From UBA8828 sp046315175 (GTDB lineage Bacteria > Verrucomicrobiota > Verrucomicrobiia > Opitutales > UBA953), in contig JBKDBK010000144.1 of assembly GCA_046315175.1 (NCBI GenBank), positions 1 to 6,575 of the forward strand: a stretch of DNA of 6,575 bases, written 5' to 3'. Every line of letters starts with the position of its first letter. Position 1 is the stretch's first letter. The position numbers and the translations under genes are program-made. The notes beneath the pieces are model-generated. The model did no database searches, was not told the DNA's origin, and saw only the letters and a program-made list of their open reading frames with translations. Positions 1 through 6,083 of this stretch are shown here, in pieces.

Positions 1-1491
1 CTGCAGGGCATCCAGGCGGCCTATGATGGTGCGCGCCGGTCCCGCCGCATGGGGCGGCTTTCCAGCGCCAATGGCCCGCGCGCCGAAGTGCAGGAAGGCT
101 TGAAGACACTGCGCGACCGGTCGCGCGACCTGGTGCGCAACAATGCTTGGGCGGCTTCCGCGTTGGATACGCTGATCGGCTATCAGATCGGCACAGGCAT
201 CACGCCGCGTTCCGCCGTGCCCATGGCCACACGCGAAGAACGCGACGAAATCAATGCGGTGAATGCCGCGGTGGATGCCGCGTTTGAGGCATGGGCCGCG
301 CGGTGTGACATCACCGGCCAGATGGATTTTTACGGGCTGCAGGCGCTGGCGGCGCGCACGCGCGCGGAAGCCGGAGAAGTGCTGATCCAGTTGATCCGCC
401 TGACGCCTGCCGAACAGCGCCGGCGCGGCTTGAATGTGCCGCTGGCCTTGCAGGTGCTGGAACCGGATTTGCTTGATGAAACCTACAACGAAGAACGTCG
501 CCGGCCCGAAGATAATCTGATTGCCAATGGTGTTGAATACAATGCCATGGGCGCGCCGGAAGCTTATTGGCTGTTTGAACGCCACCCCGGCGAAGCGGCC
601 ACCTTTGGCCGTGGCACCATGCTGCGCCGCCGCGTGCCTGCTGCCGACATCATCCACCTGTTCAAGGCCACGCGGCCCGGCCAGGTGCGCGGTGTGCCGG
701 TGGCATCGCCCATCATCACAAGGCTGATGGCTTTGGATGAATTGGAAGATGCGGCGCTGCAGCAAGCCAAGGTGCAAGCCTGCCTGGCGGCGTTCATCAC
801 CAGTGATGCCGCGCCTGGTCGCGGCCCGCTGGAAGGCACTGATGTTGAAACCGGCGATGCGCTTAAAACCTTCTCGCCCGGCATGATCGAACGGCTGCTG
901 CCTGGTGAAGATGTTTCCTTTGCCACGCCATCCGGCACCGGCGGCTTCAATGAATTGGCGAAGCACCAGCTGCACGCCATCGCCGCCGCTTATGGCCTGA
1001 CCTATGATTTGCTGACGGGTGATCTTTCCGGCGCAAATTATTCATCGCTCCGCGCTGGGCGCCTGGCCTTCAAGCGCCAGCTTGAACAAGACCAGTGGCA
1101 TTTGCTGATCCCTGGCATGTGTGAGCCGATCAGGCGCGCCTGGGTGTCATCCGCGCTTGGTGCCGGTGCGCTGCCGCCCGCTAAGCATGCCTATCCGGTG
1201 GCCTGGGGCCCGCCTGTGTTTGAATTTGTGGACCCCATGAAGGACGCTTTGGCAACCAAGGCTATGATCCGCATGGGCCTGAAAACCTGGCGCCAGGCGG
1301 TGACGGAGCAGGGCTATGACCCGACCACCATCGCGCAGCAGATCGCCGATGATAATGCCTTGCATGACGATTTGGGCCTGATCCTGGATGCTGATCCGCG
1401 CCGCGCTAATGCTTCAGGCGGCGCGCAGGATGCGGCGGTGAATTCCGCCATTGAAATTGCCGCCACGGGGCTTGCGGCCGCAAACGCTTAA
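1..1491 (+). CDS. Phage portal protein, lambda gpB family (5' partial)
   Basis: Portal proteins form the dodecameric ring at one capsid vertex through which DNA is packaged and to which the tail is joined. The frame is open from the first base of the window: sixteen codons precede the ATG at 49 and read like family sequence (QAAYDGARRSRR), so the true start lies upstream and 496 residues are visible (lambda gpB has 533). Family hallmarks are RDLVRNNAWAASALDTLIG with GTGI near nt 124-204, the LQVLEPDLLD segment near 448-477, IIHLFKATRPGQVRG near 649-693, and the conserved block with YGLTYDLLTGDLSGANYSS and LRAGR near 991-1062. Near the C-terminus, FEFVDPMKDA is followed by a helix ending in GLKTWRQAVTEQGYDP, also typical. 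It ends 11 nt before the next gene, whose Shine-Dalgarno begins at its stop codon. The family call is secure; only the N-terminus is missing. Confidence 0.95.
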   Translation: MQGIQAAYDGARRSRRMGRLSSANGPRAEVQEGLKTLRDRSRDLVRNNAWAASALDTLIGYQIGTGITPRSAVPMATREERDEINAVNAAVDAAFEAWAARCDITGQMDFYGLQALAARTRAEAGEVLIQLIRLTPAEQRRRGLNVPLALQVLEPDLLDETYNEERRRPEDNLIANGVEYNAMGAPEAYWLFERHPGEAATFGRGTMLRRRVPAADIIHLFKATRPGQVRGVPVASPIITRLMALDELEDAALQQAKVQACLAAFITSDAAPGRGPLEGTDVETGDALKTFSPGMIERLLPGEDVSFATPSGTGGFNELAKHQLHAIAAAYGLTYDLLTGDLSGANYSSLRAGRLAFKRQLEQDQWHLLIPGMCEPIRRAWVSSALGAGALPPAKHAYPVAWGPPVFEFVDPMKDALATKAMIRMGLKTWRQAVTEQGYDPTTIAQQIADDNALHDDLGLILDADPRRANASGGAQDAAVNSAIEIAATGLAAANA

Positions 1492-1497
1492 AGGGGG
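1491..1497 (+). promoter_or_regulatory. Ribosome binding site of the protease-capsid gene
   Basis: The run AAGGGGG lies 5 nt before the ATG at 1503 and begins on the last base of the portal stop codon, suggesting translational coupling. It supports 1503 as the start. The ClpP-fold similarity (GDVGWEITPAGV, residues 19-30) begins shortly after this methionine, as in relatives. The site is a weaker match to the anti-Shine-Dalgarno than the internal site at 2172-2177 of the same gene. Confidence 0.7.
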
Positions 1498-1502
1498 CTT
1501 CC

Positions 1503-3533
1503 ATGCCAGTGCAAATGCGCGCTGCAGCCGATCAGGCTGCGGTGCTTTCGCTGTTGGGTGATGTCGGTTGGGAAATCACGCCAGCCGGTGTTGCCGCGGA
1601 ATTGAAAAAGCTTTCCGCCAATCAACCGCTGACCATTTCCATCAATTCCTATGGTGGGGATGCGTTGGCGGGCATCGCCATCCACAACATGCTGGCGCGC
1701 CACGCCGGGCCGAAGACCGTGATTGTGGAAGGGATTGCCGCATCAGCGGCCAGCCTGATCGCCATGGCGGGCGACCGGATTGTGATGCCGGGCAATGCCT
1801 TCCTGATGATCCATGAAGCCTGGGGCGGTGCGCTGGGCGATGCGGAAACCATGCGCCAGCAGGCCGATGTGCTGGACCAGATCAGCGGCGCCTATCGCCG
1901 TACCTATGCCGGGAAATCCGGCAAGGATGAAGAAACCGTGGCCGCCTTGATGCGCGCCGAAACTTGGTTTGATGCGGATATGGCCGTGGCGGAAGGTTTT
2001 GCCAGTGAAACGGCGGAGCCCGCAGAAATTCGCGCCTTTGCGGCGCTTGACCCCAATCGTTACGCCGCCGCGCCCGCAGCCTTTTGTGGGCTGGTGCGCG
2101 CGGCGCGCGATGCGGTGCCGACACCGGCACCGGCAGTTTCCAACCCGCCGGCAATTCCGCCGGCAGTAGCCAAGGAGATCGGCATGTCCGAATCCATCGC
2201 CCAGGCCGGCGGGAATAGCCCGGCCCAAACCCCTGCACCGGTTGCGCCGGCGGCGGCATCCATCGCCGACCTGCGCGGTATTGCCGAACGCAACGGCCTG
2301 CCGGCCGAATTTGCGCTGACGCAGCTTGAACGCGGCGCCACGCGCGAAGCCGCGCTTGAAGCCGCGCTTGAAGCGGTGGCGGCGCGCAGCCCTGCCCCGA
2401 TTATGCCGAACAGCGCGGCGGTCAGCGTGATCCGTGATGAACGCGATACGCTGCGCGCCCGCTGGACTGGTGCGCTTTCCGCGCAGCTTTCCAATCAAGC
2501 GCCGCCGGCGGAAAGCCGCGAATTCGCCAATATGGGTTTCCATGGCCTGCTGCGTGAAATCGCGGTGGCCAATGGTGTGAAGGACGTGCATCGCATGTCC
2601 GGCGCCGATCTGGCGGAAATGGTTTTGTCCGGGCGGATCAACGCGCAGCATTCCACCAGCGACTTCCCGCTGATCCTTGTCAATTCTGCCAACAAATCTG
2701 TGCAGGGCCTGTTTGGCCAGTACCCGAACACCTGGGCTTCCTGGACGCGCGAAGTTGATGTGGCGGATTTCAAAACCATCACTTCTGCCTTTGCTGGCCA
2801 ATTCCCGGAAGTGGCCGCCATTTCTGAAGGCGCACCCTACACCTATGGCTCGATCGCGGAAGAAGGCCAGACCTATGCGGTGCAGGAACGCGGCCGCCTG
2901 GTGGCGCTGACGCGCCAGGCGCTGGTGAATGACGATACGCGCGCCTTCCAGGATGTGCTTTCGGGTGCGGCCCTGGCTGGCTACACGGCGCTGCGCCGCG
3001 TGGTGTTCGGCATCCTGACCGCCAATGCCAACTGGCCGGCGGGTGGCGCCACGGCGCTGTTGGCCGCGGGCCGCAATAACCTGGGCACGGCGGGCAACCT
3101 GGCCGCCGGCACCTTCGCTGAACTGCGCGCGCTGCTGACCAAGCAGACCAGCCCAGCCCGCGCGGGTGAAAGCGCAGCGCCGCTGCCGCCCCCTTCTTCC
3201 ATGGTGCTGCTGGTTGGCCCGGATGAAGAAGACACGGCGCTGGAATTGCTGGGCAACCGCATTGTGCCAAGCGCTACTGGCGCGGTGCTGCCTGATGCGT
3301 ATCGTTCCAGCACTTCGCTGGTGATGGAACCTTTTCTGGATACCGTGAATGATCCTTACTACCTCTGCCGTGGCGATATTCGCGGGGTGGAGATTGCGTA
3401 TCTCCAAGGCCAGCGCGCGCCCACCATCACGAGCGCCGAAGACATCCGCTATAGCGGCATGACTTTCCGCGTGGTGTTCGATTTTGGCGCTGCGGCGGTG
3501 CAGCCGCGCGCCATGGCCGCAAACCTGGGCTGA
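1503..3533 (+). CDS. ClpP-like prohead protease / scaffold / major capsid protein fusion
   Basis: A 676-residue polyprotein. Residues 1 to about 200 are a ClpP-fold serine protease that matures the prohead: oxyanion-type loop NSYGGD (48-53), nucleophile Ser81 in GIAASAAS followed by MAGD, and His104 in MIHEAWGG. By eye, the third triad position (Asp in E. coli ClpP) falls on Glu153 in ETWFDADMAVAEGF. Residues 205-250 are a Pro/Ala-rich linker. Residues 252-296 are helical and charged (IADLRGIAERNGLPAEFA, then EAALEAALEAV), like the scaffold/delta segment found before this type of capsid protein. From about 340 to 676 it is an HK97-fold capsid protein of the Mu gpT-like type: SDFPLILVNSANKSVQGLFG, then the SEGAPYTYGSIAEEGQTYAV region, RQALVNDD, and a C-terminal FRVVFDFGAAAVQPRA. 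The length equals a protease of about 220 plus a scaffold-capsid of about 450 residues. Such fusions are known in proteobacterial prophages. An internal start at codon 228 may give the capsid part separately. Cleavage sites cannot be placed from sequence. Confidence 0.93.
   Translation: MPVQMRAAADQAAVLSLLGDVGWEITPAGVAAELKKLSANQPLTISINSYGGDALAGIAIHNMLARHAGPKTVIVEGIAASAASLIAMAGDRIVMPGNAFLMIHEAWGGALGDAETMRQQADVLDQISGAYRRTYAGKSGKDEETVAALMRAETWFDADMAVAEGFASETAEPAEIRAFAALDPNRYAAAPAAFCGLVRAARDAVPTPAPAVSNPPAIPPAVAKEIGMSESIAQAGGNSPAQTPAPVAPAAASIADLRGIAERNGLPAEFALTQLERGATREAALEAALEAVAARSPAPIMPNSAAVSVIRDERDTLRARWTGALSAQLSNQAPPAESREFANMGFHGLLREIAVANGVKDVHRMSGADLAEMVLSGRINAQHSTSDFPLILVNSANKSVQGLFGQYPNTWASWTREVDVADFKTITSAFAGQFPEVAAISEGAPYTYGSIAEEGQTYAVQERGRLVALTRQALVNDDTRAFQDVLSGAALAGYTALRRVVFGILTANANWPAGGATALLAAGRNNLGTAGNLAAGTFAELRALLTKQTSPARAGESAAPLPPPSSMVLLVGPDEEDTALELLGNRIVPSATGAVLPDAYRSSTSLVMEPFLDTVNDPYYLCRGDIRGVEIAYLQGQRAPTITSAEDIRYSGMTFRVVFDFGAAAVQPRAMAANLG
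2172..2186 (+). promoter_or_regulatory. Internal ribosome binding site and in-frame ATG for a scaffold-capsid product
   Basis: AAGGAG (2172-2177) stands 6 nt before an ATG at 2184-2186 that is exactly in frame (codon 228 of 676). It falls between the protease and scaffold-capsid parts, inside the Pro/Ala-rich linker. This is the best Shine-Dalgarno seen in the window. Initiation here would yield a 449-residue protein, starting MSESIAQAGGNS, that has scaffold and capsid but no protease. Lambda C/Nu3 is the known precedent for an in-frame internal start separating protease from scaffold. Two readings are possible: an active internal start, or the relic of two once separate genes fused by loss of a stop. 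The motif is seen directly; its use is inferred. Confidence 0.6.
2346..2369 (+). repeat. 12-bp tandem repeat in the scaffold helix
   Basis: The unit GAAGCCGCGCTT occurs twice in direct succession and is followed by GAAGCG, a partial third copy. It encodes EAALEAALEA (residues 282-291) in the helical scaffold-like segment. The repeat keeps frame and would lengthen or shorten the helix by four residues per unit, so it may be a slippage product. No regulatory role is suggested. Confidence 0.6.
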
Positions 3534-3539
3534 TCTGAT

Positions 3540-3563
3540 GCGGGTGGCTGAAGGGCCGCCCGC
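3540..3563 (+). terminator. Hairpin after the capsid gene (no U-tract)
   Basis: GCGGGTGGC (3540-3548) pairs with GCCGCCCGC (3555-3563) over 9 bp, with one U-G pair, around the 6-nt loop TGAAGG. The hairpin begins 7 nt after the capsid stop codon and is followed by only three T residues (CTTTCCC). It is therefore a poor intrinsic terminator. It could slow 3' decay or cause partial termination between the capsid and cement genes. The structure is read from sequence; any function is inferred. Confidence 0.5.
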
Positions 3564-3586
3564 TTTCCCATCCATCCATTCGATCG

Positions 3587-3593
3587 AAAGGGG
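3587..3593 (+). promoter_or_regulatory. Ribosome binding site of the cement gene
   Basis: AAAGGGG sits 8 nt before the ATG at 3602. It overlaps the GTG at 3593 that would be the alternative in-frame start. That overlap argues for the ATG as the true start, which removes three residues from the longest possible reading frame. Confidence 0.7.
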
Positions 3594-3601
3594 TGATTCC
3601 C

Positions 3602-3952
3602 ATGGCTACAAATAAAGTTGGTGATTCTGATGTTGTCACCGTTACCGCGCCGGCTGCAGTGGCTTCCGGCGCTGGCGTGTTGGTTGGCCTGCTGTTTGGG
3701 GTGGCGATTCACGCCGCGGCGTCTGGCGCCAATGTCGCCATGATGACGGAAGGCGTGTTTCGCTTGCCGAAGGCGACAGGTGTTGCCATCAATGAAGGCG
3801 TGCGGGTGTTCTGGGACGGTGCCGCCGGCAATGTCACCACCACTGCTGCCAGCAATAACTGCATCGGCTGGGCCATTGGCCCGGGCAACTATGCCTCCAA
3901 CGCCACGGAAATCCTGGTGCGCTTGGGCCGCCCGAACGCCACGGCCGCCTAA
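3602..3952 (+). CDS. Capsid cement (decoration) protein, DUF2190 family
   Basis: A 116-residue protein that most likely binds the outside of the expanded capsid and stabilises it, as DUF2190-type cement proteins and lambda gpD are thought to do. Visible family features are a hydrophobic N-terminal stretch VTVTAPAAVASGAGVLVG (12-29) leading into LLFGVAIHAA, the pattern EGVFRLPKATGVAINEGVRV (50-69) followed by FWDGAAGNVTTT, and the C-terminal CIGWAIGPG (87-95) with ILVRLGRP (104-111). The hydrophobic stretch is part of a beta-rich fold, not a signal peptide. The ATG at 3602 is preferred over the GTG at 3593 because the latter lies inside the Shine-Dalgarno. Position directly after the capsid gene and before the connector genes supports the call. 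In lambda the decoration gene precedes the capsid gene; here it follows. A strong hairpin lies just downstream. Confidence 0.87.
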   Translation: MATNKVGDSDVVTVTAPAAVASGAGVLVGLLFGVAIHAAASGANVAMMTEGVFRLPKATGVAINEGVRVFWDGAAGNVTTTAASNNCIGWAIGPGNYASNATEILVRLGRPNATAA

Positions 3953-3959
3953 GGCTCAA

Positions 3960-3983
3960 CCGGGGCGGCATAGCCCGCCCCGG
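3960..3983 (+). terminator. Strong GC hairpin between cement and joining genes
   Basis: CCGGGGCGG (3960-3968) and CCGCCCCGG (3975-3983) form a perfect 9-bp stem around the loop CATAGC. Only CTTTCCC follows, so the U-tract of a classic terminator is missing. The 3' arm ends 8 nt before the ATG at 3992 and contains the only G-run that could serve as its Shine-Dalgarno. Folding would therefore lower initiation at that gene. Partial termination, a decay barrier and translational damping are all possible. Confidence 0.6.
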
Positions 3984-3991
3984 GCTTTCCC

Positions 3992-4318
3992 ATGGCAGAT
4001 GCTTTCGCCGCCGCAGCCGCCGTGCTGCACGCGGACCAAAACCTTTCGGAGCCGGCGACGTATTACGCCGGCGGCGCCGGGCCCGGCCAGGCGCTGCGCG
4101 TAATCCGTTCCGCCCCCATCGCGCCAGCCTTTGGTCCGGCTGGTGGCATGGGCAGCCTGCAGCCCGCCTGCATGGTGGATGTATTGGTGGCTGATGTGCC
4201 CATTCAGCCTTCGCCCGGCGATCTGCTGTTGATGGGCAGCGAAACCTTCCGCGTTGAATCAGCGGAACGCGATGATCTGCGCCTGGCCTGGCGCCTGATG
4301 CTGGCGGAACAAGACTGA
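3992..4318 (+). CDS. Head-tail joining protein (lambda gpFII-like, probable)
   Basis: A 108-residue protein, about the size of lambda gpFII (117 residues), placed where that gene would be: after the capsid and cement genes and before the tail terminator. Such proteins form the ring between the filled head and the tail. The N-terminus MADAFAAAAAVLHADQNLSE (1-20) followed by PATYYAGG, then RVIRSAP (36-42), an alternating strand MVDVLVADV (61-69), the turn PSPGDLLLMGSETFRVES (73-90), and the closing LRLAWRLML (96-104) resemble head-tail joining proteins of alphaproteobacterial prophages. Similarity in this family is low, so context carries much of the weight. No good Shine-Dalgarno precedes the ATG; the nearest G-run is in the hairpin arm at 3975-3983, suggesting weak translation. 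Its TGA shares one base with the next ATG. Confidence 0.7.
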   Translation: MADAFAAAAAVLHADQNLSEPATYYAGGAGPGQALRVIRSAPIAPAFGPAGGMGSLQPACMVDVLVADVPIQPSPGDLLLMGSETFRVESAERDDLRLAWRLMLAEQD

Positions 4319-4761
4319 TGCCCACCCCCATTCGTGAAGCCGTGCTGGCCGCCGTATTCACGCGGCTGAAGGCTGAGCTTTCCGGCGTGACGGTGCTGCG
4401 TGCGCATCGCGCACCCCTGGACCCGCGCCAATGCCCCGCCGTGATCATCACCGGCACCAGCATGGATGCCGATGAGGATATGTCCTTCGGTGAAACGCAG
4501 TGGCGCATCGGCTTCACCGTGGCAGGCTACATCACCGCCGCGACTGATCTGGCCGCGGAACAGGCGGCTTCCGCGCTTCACGCCCGCCTGGTTGCCGCGC
4601 TGCAGGATTATGATCTGGGCCCGGCCACCATCCAGCCGAACATCGCCGGCGCGGAGTTTGAGCCCTACAGCATCGAAGAATCCGCAGCCCCGGCAGGCGA
4701 ATTCAACGCAAGTTTCGAAGCCTTGGCCATGACGCCAGCAGGCAGCCCCTACGCTCCATAA
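4318..4761 (+). CDS. Tail terminator / tail completion protein (gpU-like, probable)
   Basis: A 147-residue protein that probably caps the finished tail tube and provides the surface that docks to the head connector. Features seen are an N-terminal helix PIREAVLAAVFTRLKAEL (4-21), the motif RAPLDPRQCPAVIITG (31-46) with the Pro-Ala-Val-Ile strand common in tail terminators, a strand QWRIGFTVAGYI (61-72), a second helix DLAAEQAASALHARLVAAL (77-95), and a C-terminal strand AGEFNASFEALAMTP (126-140). This alpha/beta order fits the gpU-type fold. The start codon overlaps the stop of the joining gene (TGATG), so it is probably translated by re-initiation in step with it, as expected for two low-copy connector parts. 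An alternative would be a lambda gpZ-like completion protein; position directly before the tube gene favours the terminator. Confidence 0.75.
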   Translation: MPTPIREAVLAAVFTRLKAELSGVTVLRAHRAPLDPRQCPAVIITGTSMDADEDMSFGETQWRIGFTVAGYITAATDLAAEQAASALHARLVAALQDYDLGPATIQPNIAGAEFEPYSIEESAAPAGEFNASFEALAMTPAGSPYAP

Positions 4762-4766
4762 GCTTG

Positions 4767-4772
4767 AAAGGA
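4767..4772 (+). promoter_or_regulatory. Ribosome binding site of the tail tube gene
   Basis: AAAGGA lies 6 nt before the ATG at 4779, in the 17-nt gap after the tail terminator gene. It is a good, unobstructed site, which suits a high-copy product. Confidence 0.7.
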
Positions 4773-4778
4773 TAAAGC

Positions 4779-5957
4779 ATGAGCACGAATCTGGTGCGGC
4801 TGCGCAATGCTGCCGTCGCGGTTAAAATTGAAGTGACGCCTGGCACTGATGCCATTGCGGGCACGCCTGCAAATGTGGATTGGATTGGCGCTGATTGCGT
4901 TGTCCAGTTTGACCAAACCGCGGTGCCGAATAGTGAAATGACTGGCAGCTTGGACCGCGCGCCCGCCATTGTGGGCGGCCTGCGCCCGCGGCTTCGCCTG
5001 ACCATGCCGCTGCGTGGTTCCGGCACGGCTGGCACGGCGCCGGAATGGGGGCGCTTGATGCAATGCGCTACCATGCAGGAAACGCTGACGGCCGCCGCCG
5101 TGCCTGCCAGCCCGCTTGCGTTGAGCGCGGGTGGTGCTTCCGCCGTGACTCTGGGCGCCACCTTCGGCACCACGGCGCAGCAATATCGCGGCATGCCTTT
5201 GGCCCTTGGCGCCATCACGGGCGATCAGCCGGCGCTGAGTGCCATTGCGGATTACACCGCGGGCCGCGTGGCTTCGCTGATCCATACCGTGGCCACTGCC
5301 TTCACGGTGGCCCAAACCGCGCAGATCCCGATCAATCAGCGCTACAGCCCCACCAGTGATGAAGCGGTGTTCAGGACCTGCACCATCTACTTCTTCGCGG
5401 ATGGCATGCGCTGGCGCTTCACGGGCTGCCTTGGCACTTGGTCCCTGGACCTCACCACGGGTGGCATTGGCCAATTGGCCTTCGACCTGGTTGGCACCTT
5501 CCTGGATTACAGCGCAACCGCGCTGCCCACGGGTTGGAACACGGTTATCCGCCCGACTGCGCCGCGCTTTGTGGCTGGCGCCTGCCGCATGAATGGCGCC
5601 ATCGCCCGCGTGCGCGCGCTTTCGGTGCAGGCCGGTGTGGCCACGGTGCTGCCGGAAAACCCGGAAGCAACGGAAGGCTATGATCCCGCCGTGCCGGTGG
5701 AACGCGATGTGGCGGGCAGCCTGGACCCGTTGATGGATACCACGGTTTCCGTCAGCCGCTTCAACAATTTCCGCAACGGCACAAACATGATCCTTGGTGC
5801 CATCCTGGGCAGCACCCCGGGCAACCGCTTTGCCATTGTGCTGCCTTCCATCCGCGCGACCGCGATGAACCCTGGGGATCGCGGTTCATTGGGCGTGGAT
5901 AGCATCGGCTTCCAGGCCGATGGCGCGGATAGCCCTGTTTTCGTGACTGCCTTCTAA
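4779..5957 (+). CDS. Phage tail tube (major tail) protein
   Basis: A 392-residue protein that should polymerise into the hollow tail tube. The opening LRNAAVAVKIEVTPGTDAI (8-26) with TPANVDW is typical: tube proteins commonly begin with a strand followed by an E-x-TPGTD-type motif. Residues 50-80 (SEMTGSLDRAP to RLRLTMPLRG) match the next conserved part. Residues about 112-188 look like an inserted beta-rich domain (ALSAGGASAVTLGATFGTTA, then YRGMPLALGAITGD and ADYTAGRVASLI), a pattern seen in several phage structural proteins. The tube fold resumes with EAVFRTCTIYFFADGMRWRF (195-214) and GQLAFDLVGTFLDY (231-244), and ends with SIGFQADGADSPVFVTAF. At nearly 400 residues it is longer than lambda gpV (246), partly because of the insert. 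It follows the terminator gene by 17 nt. No sheath gene precedes it, which suggests a non-contractile tail. Confidence 0.85.
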   Translation: MSTNLVRLRNAAVAVKIEVTPGTDAIAGTPANVDWIGADCVVQFDQTAVPNSEMTGSLDRAPAIVGGLRPRLRLTMPLRGSGTAGTAPEWGRLMQCATMQETLTAAAVPASPLALSAGGASAVTLGATFGTTAQQYRGMPLALGAITGDQPALSAIADYTAGRVASLIHTVATAFTVAQTAQIPINQRYSPTSDEAVFRTCTIYFFADGMRWRFTGCLGTWSLDLTTGGIGQLAFDLVGTFLDYSATALPTGWNTVIRPTAPRFVAGACRMNGAIARVRALSVQAGVATVLPENPEATEGYDPAVPVERDVAGSLDPLMDTTVSVSRFNNFRNGTNMILGAILGSTPGNRFAIVLPSIRATAMNPGDRGSLGVDSIGFQADGADSPVFVTAF

Positions 5958-6028
5958 TCCGGTTCCGTCCGACAGCGGAACAAGGCCGCGCGCGCTGCGT
6001 TTTCTGCCGGCGTGGCGCGCGTTGCATC

Positions 6029-6054
6029 GGCGCAGGGGTGTCGGCCCCTGCGCC
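6029..6054 (+). terminator. Perfect 10-bp hairpin after the tail tube gene (no U-tract)
   Basis: GGCGCAGGGG (6029-6038) pairs fully with CCCCTGCGCC (6045-6054) around the loop TGTCGG. ACCCCAAACC follows, so there is no U-tract for classic intrinsic termination. The hairpin leaves the next gene's ribosome binding site (6073-6078) free. It may protect the tube message from 3' decay or pause polymerase; this is inferred. Confidence 0.6.
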
Positions 6055-6072
6055 ACCCCAAACCCCTCCGAC

Positions 6073-6078
6073 AAGGGA
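6073..6078 (+). promoter_or_regulatory. Ribosome binding site of the chaperone gene
   Basis: AAGGGA lies 5 nt before the ATG at 6084 and supports that start. The sequence from it to the start codon, GGGATTCCCATG, resembles the leader of the cement gene. Confidence 0.65.
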
Positions 6079-6083
6079 TTCCC

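Larger units (their letters stand above)
5958..6083. other. 126-nt intergenic region between tail tube and chaperone genes
   Basis: This is the longest non-coding gap in the window. It holds a small stem (GTTCCG 5962-5967 with CGGAAC 5976-5981, loop of 8), a GC-rich stretch (5985-6021) rich in alternating CG, the strong hairpin at 6029-6054, and the ribosome binding site AAGGGA at 6073-6078. I see no convincing -35/-10 promoter and no small gene. Confidence 0.6.

Noticed and set aside
49..51. ATG at 49 as the true start of the portal gene
   Set aside because: The frame is open upstream to the window edge, the preceding codons resemble the family N-terminus, and no Shine-Dalgarno is present before it.
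111..130. A perfect 16-bp palindrome (111-126) overlapping a 12-bp palindrome (119-130) as a possible operator
   Set aside because: It lies deep inside the portal gene and is explained by the codons for RDRSRD in a conserved segment; CG-rich self-complementary strings are frequent here.
1743..3575. A 610-codon open frame on the - strand opposite the protease-capsid gene
   Set aside because: Its product is dominated by Arg, His, Gly and Ala without recognisable domains. Long antisense frames are expected opposite GC-rich genes with strong codon bias, and the + strand gene has clear family motifs throughout.
3593..3601. GTG at 3593 as the start of the cement gene
   Set aside because: The GTG overlaps the AAAGGGG ribosome binding site of the ATG at 3602, and the protein family similarity begins after that ATG.
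3834..4517. A 227-codon open frame on the - strand across the cement, joining and terminator genes
   Set aside because: It crosses three well-supported + strand genes and two junctions, and its composition (Arg, Pro, Ser-rich) is that of a shadow frame.
4749..5474. A 241-codon open frame on the - strand opposite the tail tube gene
   Set aside because: It is a low-complexity Arg/Gly/His/Ala product, antisense to a protein with clear tail tube features.
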